Notes: generated from the letters alone by a model not told the origin. A stretch of DNA of 64,000 bases from Paenibacillus glacialis (GCF_001637205.1 NZ_LVJH01000015.1:1-64000); one strand, 5' to 3'; counted from the stretch's first letter, positions 27,679 through 35,725 are shown. Translations and numbers: made by a program.

Positions 27679-28563
27679 ATGGAAGCATTGGAAGTCGTCG
27701 TTCATGCAAATGCATTGTTAGGTGAAGGACCGAGTTGGGATGCAGTGGGTAATAGATTGTTATGGGTAGATATTGAATTGCATCTATTACACATCTATTA
27801 TCTTGATTCGGGCGAAGATGTTACCTATGAAATAGGGCAATCGATTGGTGCGGTTGTTCCTTATCATGAAGATGAGGTCATCCTTGTATTATATGAAGGA
27901 TTCCATAAATACCAATTGTCCACAGGGACTTTGACGTTCATCGCTAATCCAGAACAACATCTTCCAAACAATCGATTTAATGATGGTAAATGTGATCCAG
28001 TTGGGCGATTGTGGGCAGGAACGATGAGCCTCGAAGGTCAACCGAACTGCGGGTCACTTTATTGTCTCGATCATGATTTATCTGTTCGTAAGGTTTTGGA
28101 TGATGTTTCTATATCAAATGGAATAGGGTGGAGCGTTGATGGTAGTACGATGTATTACATTGATACGCCGTCTAGACAAGTAGATGCATTTGATTATGAT
28201 CAGGATATGGGAACGATAAGTAACCGTCGAATGGCTTTCAAGATGCCGGATGATGCAGGTTATCCGGATGGAATGACTGTAGACGCGGAAGGTATGCTTT
28301 GGATTGCAGAGTGGAATGGAGGAAGGGTTGCACGCTGGAATCCACTCACGGGACATCTGTTAGATCGTATTTCTGTTCCTTCCGGTCATGTGACTTCTTG
28401 TGTATTTGGTGGTAGAGAATTGGATTACCTCTATATCACAACAGCATGTACCGGAATGAAAGATGAGCTTTTGCAAGCACAACCATTGTCGGGGAATCTT
28501 TTTCGTGTCAAAACAGGAGTGAAAGGCCAATCAACGGTTCCTTTTCAATCTGTGGTGAAATAA
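27679..28563 (+). CDS. SMP-30/gluconolactonase/LRE family protein
   Basis: A 294-residue six-bladed beta-propeller enzyme of the SMP-30 (regucalcin) family, members of which hydrolyse sugar lactones. The metal ligands can be placed: Glu in LLGEGPSWD, Asn/Asp in NNRFNDGKCDPVGRLWAGTM, Asn in SNGIGWSVDG, and Asp in YPDGMTVDAEGMLWIAEW. No signal peptide. The start ATG 27679 lies 14 bases after AAGGAGG, rather far. Between them is a minimal ATG-TAT-ATC-TGA frame that overlaps the start by TGATG. No sugar catabolic genes are nearby, so the substrate is open. Confidence 0.88.
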   Translation: MEALEVVVHANALLGEGPSWDAVGNRLLWVDIELHLLHIYYLDSGEDVTYEIGQSIGAVVPYHEDEVILVLYEGFHKYQLSTGTLTFIANPEQHLPNNRFNDGKCDPVGRLWAGTMSLEGQPNCGSLYCLDHDLSVRKVLDDVSISNGIGWSVDGSTMYYIDTPSRQVDAFDYDQDMGTISNRRMAFKMPDDAGYPDGMTVDAEGMLWIAEWNGGRVARWNPLTGHLLDRISVPSGHVTSCVFGGRELDYLYITTACTGMKDELLQAQPLSGNLFRVKTGVKGQSTVPFQSVVK

Positions 28564-28635
28564 CTTTTGGAGAAGAACGAGAAAACGGTTACATAAAATA
28601 CCCTTGTGTCCGATAAATATCTTGAGGTGATTATT

Positions 28636-28854
28636 TTGGCTAAGAAAGGGCAAGTTTTCAGTTCTTACAGTTTCGATACGAAGAAAAAAGCTGTAAATAT
28701 GCGTCTCCAAGGCATGACCAAGAAAGAAGTAGCAACTGAACTTGGAATTGCTGATATTGGACGACTTAAAGTGTGGATGAGGAAATATCGAGCGGAAGGG
28801 GATGCAGGTCTCGTGGATCAGAGAAAACGAGTACATGCGGCAAAAGAATTGTGA
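28636..28854 (+). CDS. Small helix-turn-helix protein, IS3-type OrfA-like
   Basis: A 72-residue protein with a helix-turn-helix (KKAVNMRLQGMTKKEVATELGIADIGRLKVWMRKYR) followed by EGDAGLVDQR. This resembles the N-terminus of OrfA proteins of IS3/IS150-type elements, where an HTH precedes a leucine zipper. The usual length is over 100 residues and no OrfB or inverted repeats are present, so it is either a domesticated DNA-binding protein or an IS scrap. The frame is open to a GTG at 28606; TTG 28636 has TGAGGTGA 5 bases upstream and is preferred. Confidence 0.6.
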   Translation: MAKKGQVFSSYSFDTKKKAVNMRLQGMTKKEVATELGIADIGRLKVWMRKYRAEGDAGLVDQRKRVHAAKEL

Positions 28855-28960
28855 AGTTTAGGTTGTTGAATAGAAGATTAACATGGGGAGGCTCTGAATA
28901 GGGGTCTCTCTTTTAGTTAAGTTGGGCTTGAAATATGAATTCAATTGGGGAAATGTCCAG

Positions 28961-29003
28961 ACCAATGAAACCCCTCTGACATATCCTACAATATGTTAGA
29001 GGG
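28961..29003 (+). promoter_or_regulatory. Sigma-K-like promoter overlapping an inverted repeat, upstream of yjcZ
   Basis: AC at 28961-28962 and CATATCCTA at 28980-28988 fit the sigma-K pattern AC-N17-CATAnnnTA. The same bases form a 13-bp inverted repeat (28972-28984 with 28991-29003, one G-T pair) that ends directly at the AAGGGAGG ribosome-binding site of the first yjcZ gene. Expression late in the mother cell would fit the gene's family. Confidence 0.6.
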
Positions 29004-29018
29004 AAGGGAGGAATTGGA

Positions 29019-29126
29019 ATGAGCGAAGCTGGTTATGGTATTGGCCGGAGTCCTTTCACATCAACAGGTGCGATTTTGGTGCTCTTCATCTTGCTGGTTA
29101 TTATTACTCGCGCGTTTATTCTGTAA
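29019..29126 (+). CDS. YjcZ-type small sporulation protein
   Basis: A 35-residue protein, MSEAGYGIG..., with one hydrophobic helix (GAILVLFILLVIITRAFIL). The phrase FTSTGAILVLFILLVIIT is characteristic of the YjcZ family of sporulation proteins, which is widespread in Bacillales. AAGGGAGG at 29004-29011 lies 7 bases before the ATG. A sigma-K-like promoter is placed upstream. A second family member follows 114 bp downstream. The family's molecular role is unknown. Confidence 0.85.
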   Translation: MSEAGYGIGRSPFTSTGAILVLFILLVIITRAFIL

Positions 29127-29240
29127 GTAAACCTGATCCCCCCCAACATCAAGATAGACAGGAAGATAGAATATCATTGCCTGTCTCCAATACTGTATTG
29201 AATGTGGAAAATAGACTTTCTTTCGAAAGGAGGAAAATTC

Positions 29241-29360
29241 ATGAGCGGATGTGTTGGAGGCGTTGGAGGCGTTGGATGTGGACCTTTCGGTTCGACAGGA
29301 GCAATTCTTGTACTCTTTATTCTATTGGTCATCATTACACTTGGCCTAGGCTTATGTTAA
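29241..29360 (+). CDS. YjcZ-type small sporulation protein, glycine/cysteine-rich
   Basis: A 39-residue protein: a Gly/Val/Cys head (MSGCVGGVGGVGCG), then PFGSTGAILVLFILLVIITLGLGLC. The hydrophobic helix is nearly identical to that of the YjcZ protein at 29019, so the two are paralogues with different heads. AAAGGAGG lies 8 bases before ATG 29241. A short inverted repeat (AGACAGG 29156-29162, CCTGTCT 29180-29186) sits between the two genes. No clear promoter of its own was found. Confidence 0.88.
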   Translation: MSGCVGGVGGVGCGPFGSTGAILVLFILLVIITLGLGLC

Positions 29361-29374
29361 TTATTATATAATTC

Positions 29375-29409
29375 AAATGACCTGGGAGCGGAATGCTTCC
29401 AGGTCATTT
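29375..29409. terminator. Bidirectional terminator
   Basis: AAATGACCTGG (29375-29385) pairs perfectly with CCAGGTCATTT (29399-29409), with an inner GAGC/GCTT extension. T runs on both strands serve the yjcZ pair and the convergent APH-like gene. Confidence 0.85.
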
Positions 29410-29414
29410 TGTGT

Positions 29415-30419
29415 TTATTTATAAATTGAGAATTCGGTAAATCTTTGCGCCCATTGGGTAAAAGAGAGCTCATCATCCCATGTAACATGTTGGGTTGCTT
29501 TGGCACATCCCCATACTAATGCGCAATGATGAAGCATGTGGACTCTAAAACGCTCCCTGAAGGCTTGTTGCTTCGTTGATTTCAAATAGCTGGAGAGGAA
29601 CATTCTTGCTAGTTCGTCATCCCCATTTTCTAAATACATAGTAGTCATTTTGGGTAAGTCTGCGATGCCATCTCCGAAATAGGATGTAGTAAAGTCGAAC
29701 ACGCCACTAATGCTCCATTCATTGTTATGTTTGTCTATAAGAAAGTTCTCAGGTTTGAAATCGCCCATGACGTACGTTGGTGAATTTAGATCATCAAAAA
29801 TATCCTGCGAACCCTCTAGTATTTGCTCAACCCAGGTTAAGTCTTGTGTGGTAATTGTTGAGTATTTGGTAGCATCATTTATCCAATATCGAATGGTGGT
29901 ATACAGCCATGTTCTGTATGATCCTTCAAAAGGGCGTACCGTATGAAGCTGTGGATCAAACTCTCCGTATTGTTCAACTTTCCAATTATGTAATTCAGCT
30001 AAGGTGTGAGCAGCTAATAATACCAAGCTTTCTTTATCTTCTGTAGTGGTGAGAATGGATTGGATATCAACTGCATTCATATGACTACCGGGGAGACGTG
30101 GCATGATGGAATAACTCCATCCGAAGATATCTTCGGATTCATCGATGAGATAGGGTGATGGGACATGGAGTGATGTATGTTGATTTAAATGGTCTATAAA
30201 GAACTTCTCCTCTAAGAACTGTCCATGAAAAAGAGGATTCCCTTTTAGAATATAATCACCTGTGGATGACGATACGAACATGGTTTGTCCCATGACACCT
30301 AGTGAAGTTTTTTCTGAAGAAATCAATGTTCCAAGATTAAATCGGTTAAGCATTAACTGTAATTGATCATTAGTGATAATACCCAATTTATTAGAAGCGA
30401 AATATATTTGAGTAGTCAA
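29415..30419 (-). CDS. Aminoglycoside phosphotransferase (APH) family kinase
   Basis: A 334-residue protein-kinase-like-fold enzyme. The catalytic loop reads YVMGDFKPENFLID (usual form HGDLxxxN, with Met in place of His), and the metal-binding DFG-like motif is GVFDFTTSYFGDGIADLPK. The N-lobe has a lysine in GDYILKGNPLF. APH-family proteins phosphorylate aminoglycosides, choline, homoserine and other small substrates; nothing points to drug resistance here. The start is TTG at 30419 with CGGAGG 9 bases upstream. Monocistronic, ending in the bidirectional terminator. Confidence 0.8.
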   Translation of the reverse strand: MTTQIYFASNKLGIITNDQLQLMLNRFNLGTLISSEKTSLGVMGQTMFVSSSTGDYILKGNPLFHGQFLEEKFFIDHLNQHTSLHVPSPYLIDESEDIFGWSYSIMPRLPGSHMNAVDIQSILTTTEDKESLVLLAAHTLAELHNWKVEQYGEFDPQLHTVRPFEGSYRTWLYTTIRYWINDATKYSTITTQDLTWVEQILEGSQDIFDDLNSPTYVMGDFKPENFLIDKHNNEWSISGVFDFTTSYFGDGIADLPKMTTMYLENGDDELARMFLSSYLKSTKQQAFRERFRVHMLHHCALVWGCAKATQHVTWDDELSFTQWAQRFTEFSIYK

Positions 30420-30572
30420 TGGTTATAACCTCCGATTCTTGTTCTTATAGTGTTATGCTAGCGTATTTCAATATTATTTTATCAGATAATAGGGCAACTT
30501 ACAGACGAAGACACAAGCAGTTCATATATTCAAAGAATCTACTATATCAAGAGAGAGGGAGGAGTGAGTTAT

Positions 30573-31493
30573 ATGCAAGCGCGTAGTAGTAAAAATGTGC
30601 AGGGGATCGACGTTTCTCATCATCAGGGGAAGATTAACTGGGCTAAGGTAGCAGCTGACGGGATTGACTTCGTATACATTAAGGCGACTCAAAATCAAAT
30701 GGACAACATGTTTCTGAAGAATGTCGCAGATGCAAAAGCTGCAGGTGTTTTGGTAGGGGCGTATCATTATTTGGACAAATCTGTAACGACAGTAGCGCTT
30801 GCAAAGGCCGCAGCAACCGACTTTAACACAGCGATCAAGGAAGCTGGCGGAGTTAAGGTGTTTGACCTCCCTCCGACGCTTGACTATGAAGAAATAGGTA
30901 GCATCACAGCAGCTCAAGTCAATATTATTGCGAAAGCCTTTCTTTCAGAGATTAAGAGACTCACTGGAGTGACACCGATCATCTATACCGGAAATAGTTT
31001 TGCTGAAAAGTTCGATCTCGAAGTAGGGAAATATTTCGTATGGATTGCTCGATATGGAACAGCTGTTCCGTGGGACGTTACGGCATGGAGCATATGGACG
31101 ATATGGCAGTACAGTGATGGTTCCACAGGTGGTACACGTTCTAGTGGTAGCCGAACCGTTGCTGGTATCGTAGGACCGGTTGATCTAAATGAATACAATG
31201 GAACGTTGGCAGAATTAAAGGCAGCATATAAAAAAGCTAGTGGAGAGGAAGAGGAACCGGTGACAGAGAGAGATATCAATGTTGTAAGTGCGTGGGCTGC
31301 TGACAATTGGACAGAAGCGAAAGTGAATGGTTATTTTGATGGAACGCGGCCCGGTGCACCCATCACTCGGGAAGAAACCGCAATCGTTGTTAATAAGCTA
31401 AGAAAGAACTTCCTTAAGTTAATTGCTGGCAACACAACTCAGATTGCTGATCTGGAGAAACGGTTGCAGGTGATTGAGCAGGAGGGAGAATAG
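30573..31493 (+). CDS. GH25 lysozyme-like muramidase with C-terminal SLH-like segment
   Basis: A 306-residue protein. The GH25 barrel shows VQGIDVSHHQGKINW (D13), YIKATQ, GAYHYL and the catalytic TLDYEE (D104 and E106). After residue 225 comes an acidic linker and a segment AWAADNWTEAKVNGYFDGTRPGAPITREETAIVVNKL that resembles half of an S-layer homology or endolysin C-terminal module. A coiled tail follows. No signal peptide is seen, as in phage endolysins, but no holin or other phage gene is nearby. GTG 30564 is in frame but touches the GGAGG; ATG 30573 has correct spacing. A perfect terminator follows. Confidence 0.85.
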   Translation: MQARSSKNVQGIDVSHHQGKINWAKVAADGIDFVYIKATQNQMDNMFLKNVADAKAAGVLVGAYHYLDKSVTTVALAKAAATDFNTAIKEAGGVKVFDLPPTLDYEEIGSITAAQVNIIAKAFLSEIKRLTGVTPIIYTGNSFAEKFDLEVGKYFVWIARYGTAVPWDVTAWSIWTIWQYSDGSTGGTRSSGSRTVAGIVGPVDLNEYNGTLAELKAAYKKASGEEEEPVTERDINVVSAWAADNWTEAKVNGYFDGTRPGAPITREETAIVVNKLRKNFLKLIAGNTTQIADLEKRLQVIEQEGE

Positions 31494-31525
31494 ATAGAAC
31501 TGTTACTAGGAGATATATCTTAATT

Positions 31526-31566
31526 AAAATAATCTCCGTTAGCGTATAGATAGCGGAGATTATTTT
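31526..31566 (+). terminator. Rho-independent terminator after the GH25 gene
   Basis: AAAATAATCTCCG (31526-31538) pairs perfectly with CGGAGATTATTTT (31554-31566). The stem is 13 bp and the T tail is included in it. Confidence 0.85.
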
Positions 31567-31782
31567 CAAGCAACTACTGCTTTTGTAGTGCTAAAGAACC
31601 GGAAGTGAAGTGTGGAGATTGTCGATTAATAACGTTGAATTTAGCTTTAGGAGCGATTTTGATTAATGAAACAGCATATTTGAGTTGTTTGTCATTATTT
31701 TAAAAAAATTAAGCAGAAAAAGGGATATGTTGGATTGTGTAGAATAGTTCTATAGTACCGATTAAAAATAGGGGGTTAAAAG

Positions 31783-32115
31783 ATGTTTGCAATGGGTTTG
31801 ATTGCTGGGATTTTTGGAATTATCGCTTCAATACTTGCAATGTTTATTGGGGGGGTAGACGCTGCTTTTTCTGATAGCGGCACTTCTCAGATAACGGGAC
31901 TTGCAATAGCGGCATTATTATTTAGTATTTTAGGTATTGTGGGATCTGCATTTGCAAAAAGTAAACCGAAGTTATCTGGATGGATTATGCTTATTAGTGG
32001 AATCGCAGGGTTTATAAGTATTTCATTGTTCTATATACTTTCTGGTGTACTCTTCATTGTTGCTGGGTTTATGGGTATATTGTCCAAAAAGAAAAAGATT
32101 GGAAGTGCCGTCTAG
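31783..32115 (+). CDS. Small membrane protein, DUF4064-like
   Basis: A 110-residue protein with three to four transmembrane helices (GLIAGIFGIIASILAMFIGG, GLAIAALLFSILGIVGSAF, GWIMLISGIAGFISISLFYILSGVLFIVAGFMGIL) and a basic C-terminus (SKKKKIG). The glycine pattern matches DUF4064/TM2-adjacent small membrane proteins. Function unknown. ATG 31783 has AGGGGGT 8 bases upstream. It is a single gene with its own terminator 30 bp downstream. Confidence 0.7.
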   Translation: MFAMGLIAGIFGIIASILAMFIGGVDAAFSDSGTSQITGLAIAALLFSILGIVGSAFAKSKPKLSGWIMLISGIAGFISISLFYILSGVLFIVAGFMGILSKKKKIGSAV

Positions 32116-32145
32116 TCAGATCAAGGATATATTAAGTACATATAC

Positions 32146-32177
32146 AAAAATGACCTCAGAGATCTGGGGTCATTTTT
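32146..32177. terminator. Bidirectional terminator
   Basis: AAAAATGACC (32146-32155) pairs with GGTCATTTTT (32168-32177). An inner TCAGA/TCTGg pairing extends the stem. It serves the membrane-protein gene and the convergent lipoprotein gene. Confidence 0.88.
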
Positions 32178-32199
32178 GATTTTCTACATATGAAGTTTA

Positions 32200-32751
32200 T
32201 TATTGCAAATTCCAAATCGCTTGACCCTTTGTAAATGGATCCGAGAAAATAAATTCAAGTCCAGGTGCGTCTTTAGGTATTTCAAAAGCAACTTGACCTC
32301 TTAATTTACGTCCAGCAGGCACTGATCCGTCTAATTGATTTTCAACAAATGTAGCGAGTGCAATCGTGTACTTGTAGCCGTCACTATCTACCATGCTTGT
32401 ATTAATAATAGATGAAATAGGAGCTTCTTTGGTGCCTTTGTTTTCAATGGTCACATCTACTACCTTGAAAACCTTGCCATCTGCTGGTTTCTGGAAATCG
32501 TTACCTTTGTGATCTTTTGCAGAATTCAAGGTGATGATCAGGTCATTAAACGTCACGGCATCTCCCGGTTTAAATACTTCAGTAGTAGGCTTTGTTTCTT
32601 CCTTCTTTACTTCTTCTTTTTTGTCTTCTTTCACTGGTGCTGTTGACTCTTTAGTTGAAGCAGGCTCAACCTTCTCAATTGCTGCTTCAGTACTACATGC
32701 TGATAACATTAGCATTGCAGAAGCTACTAAAATTACAAACTTAAATTTCAT
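32200..32751 (-). CDS. Lipoprotein with DUF4352 domain
   Basis: A 183-residue lipoprotein. The signal peptide ends in the lipobox LSAC (Cys19), followed by a Lys/Glu/Thr/Pro-rich flexible spacer (residues 20-62). An immunoglobulin-like DUF4352 domain follows (VTFNDLIITLNSAK, VFKVVDVTIENKG, GQVAFEIPKDAPGLEFIFSDPF). Such proteins are anchored outside the membrane and have no defined role. ATG at 32751 has GGGGGATATACGGAG upstream. Convergent with the DUF4064-like gene across a shared terminator. Confidence 0.88.
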   Translation of the reverse strand: MKFKFVILVASAMLMLSACSTEAAIEKVEPASTKESTAPVKEDKKEEVKKEETKPTTEVFKPGDAVTFNDLIITLNSAKDHKGNDFQKPADGKVFKVVDVTIENKGTKEAPISSIINTSMVDSDGYKYTIALATFVENQLDGSVPAGRKLRGQVAFEIPKDAPGLEFIFSDPFTKGQAIWNLQ

Positions 32752-33014
32752 CTCCGTATATCCCCCTAGTATTGTAAATATATAACTTCTACTAGTCTAT
32801 CAGAACTAGAAAAATTGTTCCATAACAAAATACAACAATTACCTATTTGGTTCGATAAATTCAGACATAGCAACTGATGCTGCGGTTATGTTGAGGAGTG
32901 CTTACTTACAATATATTCTTGTTGATCAACCCGATATGAAATGAAATCATCATACGGAAAGGATGTTATATTTTGTAGAAATAGCTGATAAAACAAGTTT
33001 GATTTCAAAAAAAA

Positions 33015-33204
33015 TTGGACGCCCCTTGCAGGGCGTCCTCATGGGAGAGGAGAAACCGGACGAAGAGCTTATGGGGAAACGTAAGTCTTCTTTACGGTTG
33101 TCTACGACAATTTCTTGATGTCGATAAACTAAGCATTCCCAGAGAGATATTTTTTATACATAATATCCAAAATAAACGGATCCCTTCAGAGTCGTTTATT
33201 TTTC
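33015..33204 (+). ncRNA. Structured RNA upstream of rsmD, ylbH-leader candidate, ending in a terminator
   Basis: A dense set of pairings lies between the lipoprotein gene and rsmD (ylbH). GGACGCCC/GGGCGTCC forms a hairpin at 33017-33038. TGGGA (33042-33046) closes with TCCCA (33137-33141). Inside are CCG/CGG, GAAGA/TCTTC and CTTATG/CGTAAG stacked around GGGAAA, and TTGTC/GACAA. A rho-independent terminator (stem 33169-33178 with 33193-33202, then T) follows about 90 bp before rsmD. Location and composition fit the ylbH leader RNA of Rfam, though I cannot run the covariance model. The final terminator suggests either attenuation of rsmD or an independent small RNA. Confidence 0.6.
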
Positions 33205-33291
33205 AAAGTGAGCTATTGTGTGGTACGATATCGTCATAAAAATGCTAAATGAAGCATTGAACTTTAGATATAGAATGGGTGAATAGAGATA

Positions 33292-33903
33292 GTGAGAGTT
33301 GTATCGGGAAGCGCGAAAGGGAGACCCTTAAAGAGTGTTCCTGGAACGGGGACAAGACCAACGACAGATAAAGTTAAAGAGGCCCTATTTAGCATGATAG
33401 GTCCTTATTTCGACGGGGGTACCGTACTGGATTTGTTTGCTGGAACTGGCAGTTTAGGCATTGAAGCTCTAAGCCGTGGCATGGAACATGCCATATTCAT
33501 AGATATGGATCCTAAGAGCATAGAGACGATTCGTGCGAATCTTAAAGCAACGCGATTGGAGAGTCAAGCGGAAGTTTTTCGTAATGAGGCGGAAAGGGCA
33601 ATTAAAGTCCTTGCGAAACGTGATGTTCAGATGGACGCTGTATTCCTAGATCCCCCATACCGCATGAAGAACGCTGACGATTTACTACAGCAAATGCATG
33701 AAAGATCTTTACTACAAGATCTCGCAACCATCGTGATCGAACATGATGCTAAATATGAGTATCCAGATGAGTTCGGTCATTTTAGCTGTATTCGTAAAGC
33801 TTTATATGGGGAATGCGGAATTACGATTTATCGGTATCACTTAGACAAACCTGAAACACAGGTTCATCAGGTCGAGGAGGATCATCATGAAACAACAGAT
33901 TAA
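33292..33903 (+). CDS. rsmD: 16S rRNA (guanine(966)-N(2))-methyltransferase RsmD
   Basis: A 203-residue SAM-dependent methyltransferase for 16S rRNA G966. It has the N-terminal MRVVSGSAKGRPLKSVPGTGTRPTTDKVKEALF block, motif I VLDLFAGTGSLGIEALSRG and the catalytic DPPY (VFLDPPYRM). The start GTG 33292 has a GGGTGA site. Its last 17 bp overlap coaD, the usual rsmD-coaD pair (ylbH-ylbI in B. subtilis). The C-terminus has an extra His/Gln/Glu tail. Transcription probably passes through the structured RNA upstream. Confidence 0.95.
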   Translation: MRVVSGSAKGRPLKSVPGTGTRPTTDKVKEALFSMIGPYFDGGTVLDLFAGTGSLGIEALSRGMEHAIFIDMDPKSIETIRANLKATRLESQAEVFRNEAERAIKVLAKRDVQMDAVFLDPPYRMKNADDLLQQMHERSLLQDLATIVIEHDAKYEYPDEFGHFSCIRKALYGECGITIYRYHLDKPETQVHQVEEDHHETTD

Positions 33904-34399
33904 TGTACCACGCATAGGTGTATATCCCGGAAGTTTTGATCCAGTTACGCTGGGGCACATGGATATTATATTACGGGCCTCTAAGCAATTTGATATTCTT
34001 ATTGTTGCTGTGTTGAATAATCTCAGTAAGAACGCCTTGTTTTCGGTTGAAGAACGTAAAGATCTTTTGAGACAGGTCACAGCAGACATACCCAATGTGC
34101 AGGTGGATAGCTTTCGTGACCTTCTGGTTAATTATGTGAGAGACAAAGGGGCGCAAGTCATTGTACGTGGTATTCGAACGGTGACGGATTTTGAATATGA
34201 GCTACAACTTGCTTCAACGAATCACAAGTTAAACCCCGATGCTGAGACGATTTTCATGATGACGAATCCTGAATACTCCTATCTAAGTTCCAGTCTAGTC
34301 AAAGAAATTGCTCATTTCAATGGGGATTTGACGGAATGGGTATCTCCTGAAGTGGGACAAGCTTTACATCAAAAGTTTAATGGGATCGACGAGAAGTAA
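33887..34399 (+). CDS. coaD: Pantetheine-phosphate adenylyltransferase
   Basis: A 170-residue enzyme that adenylates 4'-phosphopantetheine to dephospho-CoA, the penultimate step of CoA synthesis. The nucleotidyltransferase motif is GVYPGSFDPVTLGH (T21, H24), and the substrate-binding residues are in VIVRGIRTVTDFEYE and the YSYLSSSLVKEIA block. ATG 33887 has GAGGAGG upstream and overlaps rsmD by 17 bp. The 3' end overlaps the convergent ylbJ gene by 23 bp, with no terminator between them. Confidence 0.96.
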   Translation: MKQQINVPRIGVYPGSFDPVTLGHMDIILRASKQFDILIVAVLNNLSKNALFSVEERKDLLRQVTADIPNVQVDSFRDLLVNYVRDKGAQVIVRGIRTVTDFEYELQLASTNHKLNPDAETIFMMTNPEYSYLSSSLVKEIAHFNGDLTEWVSPEVGQALHQKFNGIDEK

Positions 34400-35594
34400 C
34401 TAGGACAACTCCTAATGAGAATAGAAGTAAACTAATCAATACTAACCCTTGCCATTCCAGGATGAGAGGTATGCGAGACCAGATGTTGTCAAATGGCGAC
34501 AGTTGGTTTGCATCGTTAGGTAAATAAGTGAATGCAGGTTCAACATCAAGGACATAGAGATTCAGTGGTCTCCATATGAGTAATGTGAGTCCAAAAGCAT
34601 AAGCGCCATGTAACAAACGAATCATAGTAAAAGGCAACCGTCTAATACCGGTTTTCATTAGTGGTGAGATGGACTGGATCACTGCACATAGACCGCTCCA
34701 CCCTAGTAGGGCGGATAACAAGGACCACTGGATGGCGGGTGTAAGATCAGAAGCTGAGCTTATGGCCTTCGCTCCCAAATGGAGTTCGAATATCCCTGCT
34801 AAGTAATAGATAGGTACTCCGGGGACAATATAATAGTTAACAAGATGTATGATGACAGCCATGATAATAATATATCCTCCAATGACCATGAGTGTCTGAA
34901 CTGCGTGACTTACGGATTCACCAAGAAGTTTACCAAAGCTTCGTCCATCTCGGACATGGGCCTTGTGGATAGCGATCCATACTCTTCGCATGAGAGATAA
35001 GCGAGGGCTTTGGATACCGCTGTCGAGCAAAGGTTGGTCTGTTCCTTTTTTTCTAACTAACTTACTGAGAGATGTGTAGGTTAGAAAGGCAAGAATGCCA
35101 GATACCCAATGGATACCGAGTAACCAGTAACCTGCTGTGGGTTTGTCAAATAGACCGATTCCAATGAAAATGATGATTGTCATCGGATTGCAGAAGTGAG
35201 ACAGCCATGTTATCCGTTCTGCTTCACGAGGTGTGAGGTCTCCTTGGTCGACCAATTGTAATGTGGAATGGGCTCCACCTGGAAAACCTGTCGTCATCCC
35301 CATCGTTAATGCCCATCCGCTGACGCCAGGTAAGCCGAATACTTTTCGCATAAGTGGTTCTAGTAGGACTCCAATCCCATGAGCCCATCCGTAGGCCACA
35401 AGGATCTCAGATAGTACGAGAAAGGGAAGCAGTGAGGGGAATACAATATGCCACCACATGGACAGTCCTTGTAATGACGCTTGAAAAGTTTGTTCAGGGG
35501 AGCTGACGATGCCAATGACGAGTAGGAATGAAAGAATGCCTAACATTAATGTCATTGTAGGGGCTCTGAATAGATTTTTACTGCGACTGAACAT
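34377..35594 (-). CDS. ylbJ: Sporulation integral membrane protein YlbJ
   Basis: A 405-residue protein with about eight transmembrane helices and the nucleoside-recognition (Gate-like) domain layout of YlbJ: WWHIVFPSLLPFLVLSEIL, GMTTGFPGGAH, LSHFCNPMTIIIFIGIGLF. In B. subtilis ylbJ is a sigma-E-dependent gene needed for heat-resistant spores, but the mechanism is unknown. A GTG three codons upstream (35603) overlaps the ribosome-binding site; ATG at 35594 follows GAGGTGA at proper spacing. It is convergent with coaD (23-bp overlap) and divergent from sepM, as in other Bacillales. Confidence 0.92.
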   Translation of the reverse strand: MFSRSKNLFRAPTMTLMLGILSFLLVIGIVSSPEQTFQASLQGLSMWWHIVFPSLLPFLVLSEILVAYGWAHGIGVLLEPLMRKVFGLPGVSGWALTMGMTTGFPGGAHSTLQLVDQGDLTPREAERITWLSHFCNPMTIIIFIGIGLFDKPTAGYWLLGIHWVSGILAFLTYTSLSKLVRKKGTDQPLLDSGIQSPRLSLMRRVWIAIHKAHVRDGRSFGKLLGESVSHAVQTLMVIGGYIIIMAVIIHLVNYYIVPGVPIYYLAGIFELHLGAKAISSASDLTPAIQWSLLSALLGWSGLCAVIQSISPLMKTGIRRLPFTMIRLLHGAYAFGLTLLIWRPLNLYVLDVEPAFTYLPNDANQLSPFDNIWSRIPLILEWQGLVLISLLLFSLGVVLVTSRRSH

Positions 35595-35725
35595 GGCTAT
35601 CACCTCATTTTAGTAAACATAGCAGATTCAACATGAAACAAGCTATGTAACCCAATTTATGCTGAACAGAGGGACATAAGACCAGCTTTTTGATCTTGGA
35701 AGATGTAAAGGGGGAAGGGAAGAAC

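Noticed and set aside
29415..30419. Aminoglycoside resistance gene
   Set aside because: Only the general APH fold is supported; the catalytic-loop His is Met and nothing in context points to drug resistance.
30573..31493. Prophage, suggested by an endolysin-like GH25 gene
   Set aside because: No holin, tail, capsid, integrase or att site is found nearby; it is a single gene with its own terminator.
33015..33239. Open frame of 74 codons upstream of rsmD
   Set aside because: It lies across the structured RNA and its terminator, has no ribosome-binding site, and its composition is not coding-like.
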